From Mytilisepta virgata (taxonomy: Eukaryota > Mollusca > Bivalvia > Mytilida > Mytilidae): a DNA stretch of 64,000 bases. Under the pieces are notes generated by a model that was not told the origin of the DNA, made no database searches, and saw nothing but the letters and a program-made list of their open reading frames with translations. The position numbers and the translations under genes are program-made. How positions within the stretch are numbered: the stretch's first letter is position 1; each line of letters begins with the position of its first letter. The stretch spans positions 9,360,255 through 9,424,254 of the forward strand of contig CM051512.1 of the NCBI GenBank assembly GCA_028015205.1. Reading direction: 5' to 3'. Positions 21,021 through 30,762 of this stretch are shown piece after piece.

Positions 21021-22540
21021 AGTAGGTTTAGTTGAAACATATATTACTAGTTCATTTATATCGCCTTTAAATGACTATAAAATTTATCACACACATAGAG
21101 TCCAAAATTATCGAGCCAAACGCATGTTTGGTGGTATTAGTGTCTTTATTACGAAATCACTGTGGGTTGATGTTGAAGCCCTTCTTGTAAGTAAAGTCAA
21201 GAAATACCAAAGGGATATCCGAAGGAGAAAAAAAAACTGACAAACTCCGGAGAACAACGAAGACAAGACCAAAACAATACATGCAATACATGCAATACAA
21301 TTAAAAACTAAAAACATATGAACAACATGGAGCCCACCAAAAAAAACCGGGGGTAGACTCAGGTGCTCCGGAAGAGTAAGTAGTCTCTGCTTCCTGCAGG
21401 ACACCCGCCATGCTGCCCATGTCAAATCCGGTATGAGGATGGGATAATATCAATGGAACAGGTCCATTTTCATTTTGGAAACGGTTTTTCATACCTGTCA
21501 ACCAAGTCATGATGACGCCCATGATGACGCCCATGATGTAACAAACTCATTCGACAAGTATTATTTGATTAAGAACATTTTAATACACCGAATGACATTT
21601 GTATGTGCTTTGTACATATACCCCCAGAACATTCCTCATATACTGTGAAAAAAATGGGTATGATTTTGATACCCTTATCAACGATATTTGTAAATACTCA
21701 TCTTCTGGGGGCCTAATGTTATGGGGATAATTTAACGCCAGAACAGCATCTGACCCTGATTTCATACTAGATGACAAAAAGGACAAATGTATATGCAAAA
21801 TAACTCTAATTATTTATATGATCTAGTCAATAATTGTAGAACTAGTGCGGATGTAACTACATGTAACAGAGGGAAGCGCTTATTAGAAATATGTTCTCAA
21901 GATCAATTGAGAATAGCTAACAGGCGTAGTTTTGGAGATTTAACTTGTACATTTACGTCACATTCTACTCTTGGTAGTAGCGTAATTGACTACTTTGTTC
22001 TCAGTGAGGCGATACTAGATAAATTATGTTTTATGAAAGTTCGTTACTTTATTATGAAATCCTTATCTGATCACTGTCTGATTTCTTTTGTTTTATAGAA
22101 ACTCACTGTCATGAGAACAAAGATTTATCCCAAAACCTTTGAAATATATTTGGAACGACAATTCCATTCAATCTAATCCTCCCCTCTGTGACACAAAAGG
22201 TTACCAACTATATAGATTTTGACTATTCTTGTAAGAATAACTGTAGATTAATTATTAGAGATTGTAATGTAACTGGTGATAATGATTATGAGAATACTTC
22301 ATGCAAGATCAATCAAGCAGTAAGTGATTTTTGTGATATTATAAAATCTGCTGCCAATAGCTCCATGAAAGCTTTAACCCCTCAAAGAAAGAAAAATCAT
22401 AAAAATAAGTGGATTTATTGGATATGAACAACACCATGGACACTCTCAGTATCAAACTGGCTTACAATCCATTTAATAAAGAATTAAGTCAGCATTTTTT
22501 CACAATGAGTAAAGTTAATAAAGTTTTTTACATTCTAATT
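21007..22540 (+). pseudogene. Non-LTR retrotransposon APE-type endonuclease, interrupted
   Basis: The first piece (21007-21170) reads DIVGLVETYI..., then FGGISVFI, the start of an APE-type endonuclease. After a Penelope insertion (21190-21534) the frame resumes with YIPPENSSYT, GYDFDTLINDICKYSSSGGL and WG(stop)FNART, where the expected GDFNAR has lost its catalytic Asp through a small insertion near 21725. NRGKRLLEICSQDQLRIANR and SSVIDYFVLSE follow, then SDHCLIS and a linker to LAYNPFNKELSQHFF near 22500. Frameshifts and stops separate the pieces. No RT of this element follows; it ends against the inverted L1-like copy. Confidence 0.7.
21190..21534 (-). mobile_element. Penelope-like 3' end inserted in a LINE
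   Basis: The minus strand reads HTGFDMGSMAGVLQEAETTY and ends with the same 3' non-coding sequence as the copy at 13932-14060. The 5' edge at about 21535 cuts the RT just after the GRHHDLVDRY-type segment; the GATGACGCC word is duplicated there. It splits the LINE endonuclease in two, so it is younger than that LINE. Confidence 0.7.
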
Positions 22541-22549
22541 TGTTAATGC

Positions 22550-23920
22550 CAAAATATATGCCTAAGCTTTTAACTTTGTCAGTCTAATTTACATTTTCAA
22601 ATTTGTCTTTACAATGTTTTAGCCTGCCTAACCAAATACCTTCAGATTTTTACCTATTTAATTTTAAGCCAGATAAGGTCCCAAAAGTTTCGATTAAGTT
22701 TAAAGATAAAGTAACATCATGCTTTGAACTAAGGAAGAGAGTAGTGTCATAAGCTAATAGAGATATTTTGAGACTATGTTTTTGGAATCAAACTTAACTT
22801 GAAATCCTTTAATATTAGTATCCTTTCTTATTCTTCAAGCTAAGATTTCTACTGCAACAACAAAAATGAGAGAACTGAAGGGACACTCTTGTCTTATTCC
22901 ACGATAAATGGTGTACGGAGCAGATATCCAAAAGTCATTTAATATTCATCCTTGTATGTCATTATATAGAGTTTTAACCCAATGTATAAAGGAATCTGGA
23001 AATCCAAATTTTATTAAAGCTTCATACATGAAATCCCATTCTAATGAGTCAAATGCTTTAGAGAAATCGACAAAAAGTAAATCTCCATCTACATTGAATT
23101 TTTCTGAATAATCAATTATATCTTGAATTTGACGAATATTAAAACCAATATATCTGTTTTTTATGTATCCATTTTGATCATTATGTATTATTTTATGAAG
23201 AACCGTTTTAACCCGCTGTGCTAATCTATATACTATAAGTTTTGTATCAACATTTGATAAAGTTATAGGCCTATAATTATCCAGGGATAGAGGATCACTT
23301 TTTTTTGTAAAGTAACGAAATTACACCAATGTTTTGCAAAGTGCTTAATTCACCTTTAACATAACAATAATTGAAAAGGGACACCATAAATTCTTTCAAA
23401 TTTTCCCAAAAAGTACGATAGAATTCTACGCTCAACCCATCTAAGCCTGGAGATTTATTCAATTCCATGCTAAATATAAAATATTGACTTTGTACATTCT
23501 GTAATAGTTAACTCCCCTTCCAAAGATTTACACTCTTCCTTATTAAGTGTTTGATTAGTGTTTTTAGGATTCAGACTTTTGTATAAATTTTCATAATATG
23601 CTCTTTGGGCTTTTAGTATTTCATTTGAATCTGTAATAATTTTTCCATCTTTGTTTCTAAGTACAGAAATTTTTTTTTCAATTGTCTACGTTTTTCTAAT
23701 CCTAAAAGAAATTTTGTATTTTTTCATTTTTTCCCCATCTTCAATCCATTTTACTCTTGATCTTATCTGCTCTCCTTTAGTTTTTGATAAATACAAATTT
23801 TCTAACTTTTTTTCGAACTCATTTATTTCCTCTTGGTTTTTATTACTTGTATCAATTTTATTTAATTTTATTAATTTTGATTCTAAAGTTCTTACTTCAT
23901 TTCTATTTCATGGCAGGTAG
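22550..23920 (-). pseudogene. L1-like LINE reverse transcriptase, decayed
   Basis: From high to low coordinates the minus strand reads ARVKWIEDGEK-like text near 23750, then NKSPGLDGLSVEFYRTFWEN (about 23450), LSLDNYRPITLSNVD (about 23270), GYIKNRYIGFNIRQIQDIID and LLFVDFSKAFDSLEWDFM (about 23150-23020), FWISAPYTIYRGIRQECPFS (about 22920-22850) with SLIFVVAVEILA, and a decayed motif C reading AYDTTLF where FADDTTLF is expected (about 22740). This order and wording are those of L1/Tx1-type RTs. Several stops and frame changes show it is dead. The 3' end abuts the plus-strand LINE endonuclease. Confidence 0.75.
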
Positions 23921-24129
23921 AGATCTTGAGCTGACGAAAATTTTTACCCCGTCAGTTTGCTCTAAATGCTTTATTTTTTAAGATAAAAGGCAAAAACTGC
24001 AGTAGTTTCAAGGGAGAAGATTTTAGTAAAAAAATGAATGGAAATTTATCTTGTAGATTTTTGCAAGACCAAAACAACTTCAATACAACTGTCACAATAC
24101 CAAAAAAAAAATAAAAAAATAAATAAACC

Positions 24130-24870
24130 AACAATATATCCTATCTTAGTTGGTTATAGGATAGATATAACTGCTGCAAAGTTTGGCTCCCTTTTGCTCA
24201 ATAGATTCATAGTTAGCATTTCATATAAACACACAATCCTGAAAGAGGACCATTTAAGGACAGTCCAGGTCATGAGACATAACTGTGAAAGAAGGCGATC
24301 TAAGGACCATTGCTACCAAGTCTTGCTCTAAATGACCAAGTGATTTCAGGCAAGACGATTTTTAAATGAATTTTTCCTTATATGATCCTATGTTAAACTA
24401 AGTTTGGCTGTGCCAGCCATTTTGGTTGCCATTCCAGATCATTGGACGCAATTCTGAGATGACTATCTAAGGACAAGTGTTTCCAATTCTGGTTCCAAAT
24501 GGTTTTGGACAAGAAGATTATCTAATGAGTTTCCCTATGTGTTATGGAAACTTTGTTCACAGTCCAGGTCATCAGAAACACTTCTGAAAAATGACCATCT
24601 AAGGACTATTGCTGCCAATCTTAGTTGACAGTCCAGGTCATCAGACATATTTCTAAAATAGGATGATCTAAGGACCATTACTGCCATTATAAGTTTGATT
24701 CAAATTGGCCATGTGATTTCAGACAAAGATATTTTTCACATATTTTCTAACAGTTTGGTTCATCAGACACAATTCTAAAAGATGATAATCTAAGGACTAT
24801 TGCTGCCAAGTCTGGTTCCAAATGGCCTAGTGGTTTCAGACAAGAAAATATTTAGATTAAGTTCGGATGT
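24130..24870 (+). repeat. Dispersed repeat of the CTAGAGGCTC family, 5' end missing
   Basis: The words GAAAGAGGACCATTTAAGGACAGTCCAG, TCTAAGGACCATTGCTACCAAGTC, GATTTCAGGCAAGA and CCTATGTTAAACTAAG recur as in the other members, with irregular spacing and deletions. Neither terminal hairpin nor the GGTGAGC end is present. It runs into the minisatellite at 24885. Confidence 0.65.
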
Positions 24871-24884
24871 GGCTGAGGACCATC

Positions 24885-25775
24885 TGAGCTAATCATCTGT
24901 AATCAACAGATTAAATTAGATGCGGGAGAGGGGCTAACCTTCTGTAATCAACATTACATTAGATGTGGGAAAGGGGCTAACCTGTAATCAACAGATTATA
25001 TTGGATGTTGGAAAGGGGCTAACCTACTGTAATCAACATTACATCAGATGTGGAAAAGGGACTAACCTTCTGTAATCAACAAGGATTACATTAGATGTTG
25101 GAGAGGGGCTAACCTTCTGTAATCAACATTACATCAGATGTGGGAAAGAGGCTAATCTTATGTAATCAACCCAGATTACGTAAAATGTGGGCAAGGATTA
25201 CATTAGGTGTGGGAGAGGGGTTAACCTTCTGTAATCAACAGATTACATCAGATGTGGGAAAGGGGCTAACCTTCTGTAACCAACAGATTACATTAGATGT
25301 GGGAAAGGGGCTAACCGTCTGTAATCAACAGATTACATTAGTTGTGGGAGAGGGGCTAACCTTCTGTAATCAACAAGGATTACATTAGATGTGGGAGAGA
25401 CCCTAATCTTCTGTAATCGACACATTAAATTGAATTTGATTACAAAGATTACATTAGATGTGAAAAAGGGGATAACCTTCTGTAATCAACAGATTACATT
25501 AGATGAGGGAAAGGGGTCAACCTACTGAAACCAACACAGATTACATTGGAAATGGGAAAGGGGCTAACCATCTGTAATAAAAAATTATTACACTTGATGA
25601 AAAAGGGGTCTTACTTGTGTAATCCACAAGGATTACTGTGGATGAAAGAAGAGCTAACCTGTAATCAAGACATATTACATTAGATGGGAAATGAGATGAC
25701 CTTGTGTAATCCATATATCTGGATGGGGATAACCCTATGTAATCAGAACACATTACATAAGATTTGAAAAGGTAC
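24885..25775. repeat. Minisatellite, unit about 45-50 bp, about 18 copies
   Basis: The core unit is GATTACATTAGATGTGGGAAA plus GGGGCTAACCTTCTGTAATCAACA, repeated head to tail with small length changes. TGTAATC and GATTACA around each junction are inverted to each other, so neighbouring units can form short stems. The best-conserved part is about 24910-25400; copies decay toward 25775. The plus frame 25140-25388 (repeated TFCNQQITLDVGKGL) and the minus frame 25541-25753 are open only because of the unit. Confidence 0.9.
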
Positions 25776-25834
25776 CAACATTCTGTTAGAAAAATCTGGA
25801 TCTAGAGTTGGGAGGGATAAAAAAAAATAAGCCT

Positions 25835-26040
25835 TCTGTAGTGGGTATTAGGTTTCAGAAATCTACAGAAGGGGTTTTAACGTGAATGGAGCACGACATT
25901 TCCAATCACGTTACCCACTATGGATGGTCCGCGGTCAGGCTTTATGGCCTGACAACCCTCAGTGAGACGGCTCCCACTATCCGCCACCTGGGGACGCGAT
26001 AGATATCTCTGTGGGTTGAGCTCCTGTAAGGCCTATTTAA
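25835..26040 (-). repeat. Partial copy of the SINE-like element at 49898-50290
   Basis: On the minus strand, from GGAGCTCAACCCACAGAG through CGCGTCCCCAGGTGGC, GACCGCGGACCAT, GTGGGTAACGTG and the CTACAGAAGG words, it matches 50050-50270. It lacks the CATTGGACATTAAGC tail of the longer copy. It begins directly beside the minisatellite. Confidence 0.65.
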
Positions 26041-27634
26041 GTTAATTGGTAGATTATCATCCCCCTTACATCATTTCGCTCTGCCAAACATTGTAAACTA
26101 TACATGTAAATAATTTAAATACTCCCATCATCCCCATATTGTTTTTTTTCAGTAGGGGTGCATGATAATTTATCATTTAACTTGAAATGGCCTTATCCGG
26201 GATCCTAGTCAAAGAATTGAATAATACCAAATTTATATAAAGAGAAGAATAAAGATCAGCAGCTCCAAAAGCATGTATACTCAGCTGGATTTCACTTGAC
26301 TGTTTGTCAAATGTTTGAAACTTTTATTTCAAGAGGCTATAAGTGCGGAATCAGATCTGTAAGTGAATTTTCGACACTCAGCACTGATAATTCAGTTGCC
26401 CAATAGTTCGGAGTATTAGCCAAGGACTTGAAGGATACGGAAATTTACCAGTATCGATATGTGCCATTGATCAGTAGTATTTTCTCTATTGCAGAGACGA
26501 TATCACCCATCCAAAAGTAGAGATCTCAGTTCGATTCTGAAATTGAAAGTGATACGTACAATTCAAATTCCGTAGCCTATCAAGTTACAACTACAGTCAA
26601 ACCTGCACCTCTGTATAGCAAATCCCTGTCTATGAAGAGCACTGTGAAAATGTCCCTGTTATGAACAGAACTTGTAAAAATTAGCATCTGTATAATCTTC
26701 CCATAGGATCCACTGTTGGACTGAGTGCAGTAAATTCAATATATTAAAGTTTGTTATTGACACAAAACATGTCTTCCTCCACAATTTCCTTCTGCTGTCA
26801 TTCTCAATAAATGGAGACATGATGCAAACAGTTGAATACATTAAAGTATAAACATGATTATGAATCAATTTGCTATGTGTCACAATAGGGGTCGATAAGA
26901 ATGAAGGAGCATACAAGAGGTCCAGCCTTTTGTAGAATGTACTGGCACTTCAAATACTGCCTGGCCAACAGGGCCAGTTGCTAATAGAATTTACTGGCCT
27001 TTAAGATATAGGGACTATTAATTGGAAGTGATTAATGAAAGTAACAAATCAGATTGAGAAGCCATGGTTTACACTGGTGTAATGTTCAAGCAACCACATT
27101 TGAGTTGCCTTATCCTTTTCATAGGTGCTATCAAAAATTTCAATTCATGCCATATTTAAAAATATGTTTGTTTCCCCTCTCCCAACCCTACATTTCAGAA
27201 GAGGGTAAGTAGGTAGGTCAAAAGTTTTTTTTTTTTTTTTTTTTTTTTGTTCAACAGAATTTTATATTATTTTCAATTTCCAAGACCATGAACAAGACCT
27301 TAGTCAGGCATGACATCACAATTGTTAGTTAAATACGTGTCCACTCCCAATCCAAACAAATATCCAATTATTAAGTTCATGAATTCCAGTGAACAAAACT
27401 TCTCCTAGACTTAGTTTGTAGCACAATATTGCCATAATCGCTTTAACAAATATGCTCCCATAGGAAGAGTTATCTCCCTTTTACATTGAAAATGCCATGG
27501 CCGGAAGTTGTTCGTTTCTTTTGAATACATTCAGGTAACAAATTCAGGTAAGTTCAATTGTTTCAGTTACGACTGAGCTCATTCCATCTTTTACCCAAGT
27601 AACTAGACATTTTACGAAGTGAGGTGTCCAGCGA
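26041..27634. other. AT-rich stretch with a T run, no gene recognised
   Basis: A T run of about 28 bases lies at 27222-27249. GCCTGGCCAACAGGGCCAG near 26958 is a short palindromic word. Upstream exons of the CaRF-like gene copy could lie in this interval, but I found no block with convincing frame and splice borders. Confidence 0.4.
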
Positions 27635-27870
27635 GTAGGATCAAATTTTAAATAAAAAGGGAGGAACAGGATTTTGGCAAAATAAAAAGACAGGATCACT
27701 TTAGGTGGGGAAAGAAATGCAGGACCTGTGTCAATCAGGACATTTGTTGGTTTAAATGAAATAAAATCTTAAGCCGCAGTAGAGGCAAAAAAAAAATCCA
27801 GGACCAAAATTTCGACGAAAAAATAGTCAGGATCAAACATTTGATCCTAGCCCCCCCCCCCCCCCCCCCC
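27635..27870 (+). repeat. Dispersed repeat, inverted relative to 5160-5400
   Basis: It shares AGGATCA, GGCAAAATAAAAAG, AGGATCACTTTAGG, CAGGACCTGTG and ATCAGGAC with the minus strand of 5160-5400 and likewise ends in a long C run (27850-27871). Probably a short nonautonomous element; no clear terminal repeats. Confidence 0.5.
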
Positions 27871-28297
27871 CAAATAAGTATATTATGTTGCAGGACGGTC
27901 TGATATTTGTAACCATGCCCCGTGTGTAAACCCCCTCTTCCAGCCCCCTCCCCGTTTTAAAGGATAGCATTTATTTAAAATCAATAGCAACTCACACGCA
28001 AATTATGTTTAGGAGACCACTTGATGTTTAATGGTAGGTTAATGTGATAAATTGTATAGCACAGGTAAATTGTGCCATATGCAATCAAGAATCAAGAGAT
28101 CATATGCGAGGAAGCACTTCAGTCTACATGAGATGCTGGGGACCGACAGATTATCCGTCGGTCAGCGAAAATCATTAACATTCCCGACCCAAGGATCCAC
28201 AAGGGGCAAATAAGATACAAACAGATATAATTATCTACATATAACTACAAAAACCAGCCTAACTAAACAAATTTATTCAAGACTTGAAATGGTACAC
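27871..28297. other. Nothing recognised
   Basis: No gene, RNA or repeat boundary was supported between the C run and the Harbinger-like element. Confidence 0.4.
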
Positions 28298-28300
28298 TAA

Positions 28301-30110
28301 GGGGACGACCATTTGATATTCTGGTGGGGGGGGGGGGGGGGGGGGGGGGCAGGAGGATTTGTTTTGGATGGGTTATTTATTTTTGTGGAAAATAAAGACA
28401 GATTATTTATTTTCTGCACCATTGAAGCATGCTTTTTCATTTTCAGTAAAACAAGGGACTGATTATTTATTTTCACAATTATATTTATAATATTTGAAAA
28501 TACACAATTTTTAAATTCATGTTTTTATTCTTAAATAAATAACATAGTCAAGGTTGTATCTGTTCGGAATTTTGGCTGTTCCACCTTGCAGTCTCAGTCC
28601 CTGTCCAGAACTGTGGTATTCTTTAAGACCATCATAAAGATACCATTTAATCGAAATTAATCATCATCCTCTGGAAGTGAATCTTCTGAATTCAAAACTG
28701 CATATGTACAAAAAGCAATATAGGTTAAAATGGGAAAAAGGTATTAAAGTGCGGTAAATGTTCATGAGACAATATACCTCAAGTGAAATGAAACCCATTT
28801 TCAGACATTTCAAAAACATTAATATATCCTTGTTGTTAATAAAAAAATCCAGTAATATAGCAATTATGTCTGAGCTTGGCAGAATCCCTGTATATTTTAC
28901 TATTATTTTGTCAATGTTGAAATATTTTCTGTCAATGTTGAAATATTTTCATAGACTAGAAAATTTAAAGGAAGGTCTATTGTATGATGCCTATGTGTGT
29001 AACAGGCAATTGCATTCTTGTAAAGTTAATACTTGGTATTCTAGTATTATGTTCATATTGAAAGAGATAGATTTACCAATATCAAATTTAAAGGAACTTG
29101 AATTAGGTCGTTTATGCAAAATTGTTAAAAATAAACTATCAAAAAGTTTCCTCAATTTTTGGGATGGCTTTAGAGAATGTAGTTTGAATTCCGACAAAGG
29201 GAAATTATTAACATACTTCACTGTCAAAAGATGTTTTGAAAGAGATAAATATCTTGATTTAAATGATTTTAAAATTAGACAGTCAATTTGTAAAATTAGA
29301 GTTAGTGCTCATTGTTTAAAAATAGAAACTGATAGATATGCTAAAATTATATTGAACGTTCACAAAGACTATGTACTAAGTGCATACTCGGAGAGGTTGA
29401 AGACGAGGAACACTTTTTAGCTCAATGTCCATTGTATGAAAATGAAAGAAAAGTATTTTATGAAAATATATCTTTATTTTGTAATAATTTTGGGAACCTG
29501 AATAAAACAGCAAAGTTTATTTGCCTATTGACTAATGAAAATATTAATGTCCTAAAAACATTGGGTATATTTATAAATAAGTGTTTAGAAATAAGAAATT
29601 TTATATAATAACATGCAAATATTTTAATTGATATATTATGATAATATAGATATTGTGCATATAGTATGGCTCTGACCTGACTGCGGTTATTGTGGGTTTA
29701 AATATATATATGTAAACTGTATATGTACCTCCAATGATATAAATCATTTGTATTTGATTGCTTGCTCTTAATGGGCCCTTAATTGGAAATAAAAAATTCT
29801 TATTCTTATTCTGTATGGTGTAGTTTATATATTATTAAAAGATTTGGGAAGTTTTTCCCGGAAAAAAATATGAAAAAAGACGAATTTTGGTAGAATCTGG
29901 TGCCATCTCATGCTTTAAAACATGCATTTATAAAATGGTTTAAAAGACCTGCCAAGTTATTTATTTTCAATACATTGTAGGTCAGGTTATTTATTTTCAA
30001 ACTACCACAGAACAAACCATTCTTTTTGTTATTATCAAGGCTGAGCTATTCAATTTCAAAATCCTCCTGCCCCCCCCCCCCCCCTCCCAGAATATCAAAT
30101 GGTCGTCCCC
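28301..30110. mobile_element. Harbinger-like element with G-run terminal repeats, carrying a nested LINE
   Basis: Ends are GGGGACGACCATTTGATATTCTGG followed by a long G run, and the exact inverse at the right. After the G run both ends read GCAGGAGGATTTTG-like sequence and then TTATTTATTTTC repeats. TAA flanks both ends (28298-28300 and 30111-30113), the TWA-type 3-bp duplication of PIF/Harbinger elements. The only coding matter inside is a LINE fragment (28740-29815), so the element itself is nonautonomous. Confidence 0.7.
28740..29815 (+). pseudogene. LINE ORF2 C-terminal fragment and 3' UTR
   Basis: The 220-codon frame (28758-29420) reads SNIAIMSELGRIPVYFTI, KGLLYDAY-like and KGKLLTYFTVKRCFERDKYL, then FKIRQSICKIRVSAHCLKIE: the region after the RT in many mollusc LINEs. 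A frame change near 29380 moves to CILGEVEDEEHFLAQCPLYE, the usual zinc-binding end, open to a TAA at 29606-29608. A 21-bp tandem duplication makes ILSMLKYF appear twice (about 28910-28950). The 3' UTR ends in TTCTTATTCTTATTC repeats, a typical LINE tail. Confidence 0.75.
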
Positions 30111-30233
30111 TAAAATAATTATGAAAATTTATACTGGCCTCAATTTTTGAGTGGGATCCTAAATGTTGAAAACTAGGAACCAAGTTAGCGACTAAGGTGA
30201 AAAAACGAGTTTTGATCCCCGAGAATACATGTA

Positions 30234-30565
30234 TGGCACGCCGTTTTTATATTTATTCAAATTCCAAGATATCTTATTTATTTAACCAGATATTTTAATA
30301 AGTATAAAGATATCTTTAATTTTTATAAGTAAATAAGATATCTCTATAAGTTAATAAGATATCTCTATTAGTTAATAAGATATCTTATAAAGTATATAAG
30401 ATATCTTACTTCTTTATAAAGATATCTTTTAAACAAATACTTTATATCTTATTTAATATATAAGATATCTTATTTAATAAATCAGATATCTTATTTAATA
30501 TATAAGATATCTCATTTTATTATTAAGATATCTCGAAATTGAATAAATATAACAACGGCGTGCCA
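30234..30565. mobile_element. Short inverted-repeat element packed with AGATATCT words
   Basis: TGGCACGCCGTTTTTATATTTATTCAA at the left and its inverse (with a few extra bases) at the right form terminal repeats of about 26 bp. TA flanks both ends (30232-30233 and 30566-30567). The 280-bp core carries eleven GATATC palindromes, mostly inside TAAGATATCTTA-like words about 20-30 bp apart. Nothing codes. TA flanks suggest a Tc1/mariner-type nonautonomous element (inference). Confidence 0.7.
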
Positions 30566-30762
30566 TATACATGTACAAGGTTAATAACAGTGTTTGAATG
30601 AGAACTATGAAGTTATATGTTCAGTATTAATTTTTTTTTTAGATAAATTAATTTTGTGAATAAGAATAATTCATTTTATATATTTATTCCAATTATACAA
30701 CTCTATTGTCAGAGTTACCCATGTTTTGAAAATGATTTTTTAGTAAATTATTTTAATTTCAG

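Noticed and set aside
22500..23920. 5' inversion (twin priming) of one LINE joining the plus endonuclease and the minus RT
   Set aside because: The RT is inverted at the 3' side, not the 5' side, and the two parts read as different LINE types (APE-type of one clade, L1-like RT of another).
25140..25388. 82-codon plus-strand frame with repeated TFCNQQITLDVGKGL
   Set aside because: It is the translation of the 45-bp minisatellite; the open frame follows from the unit length and lacks a stop only by repetition.
24885..25775. CRISPR array
   Set aside because: Units are contiguous tandem repeats without unique spacers, and the context is an animal genome.
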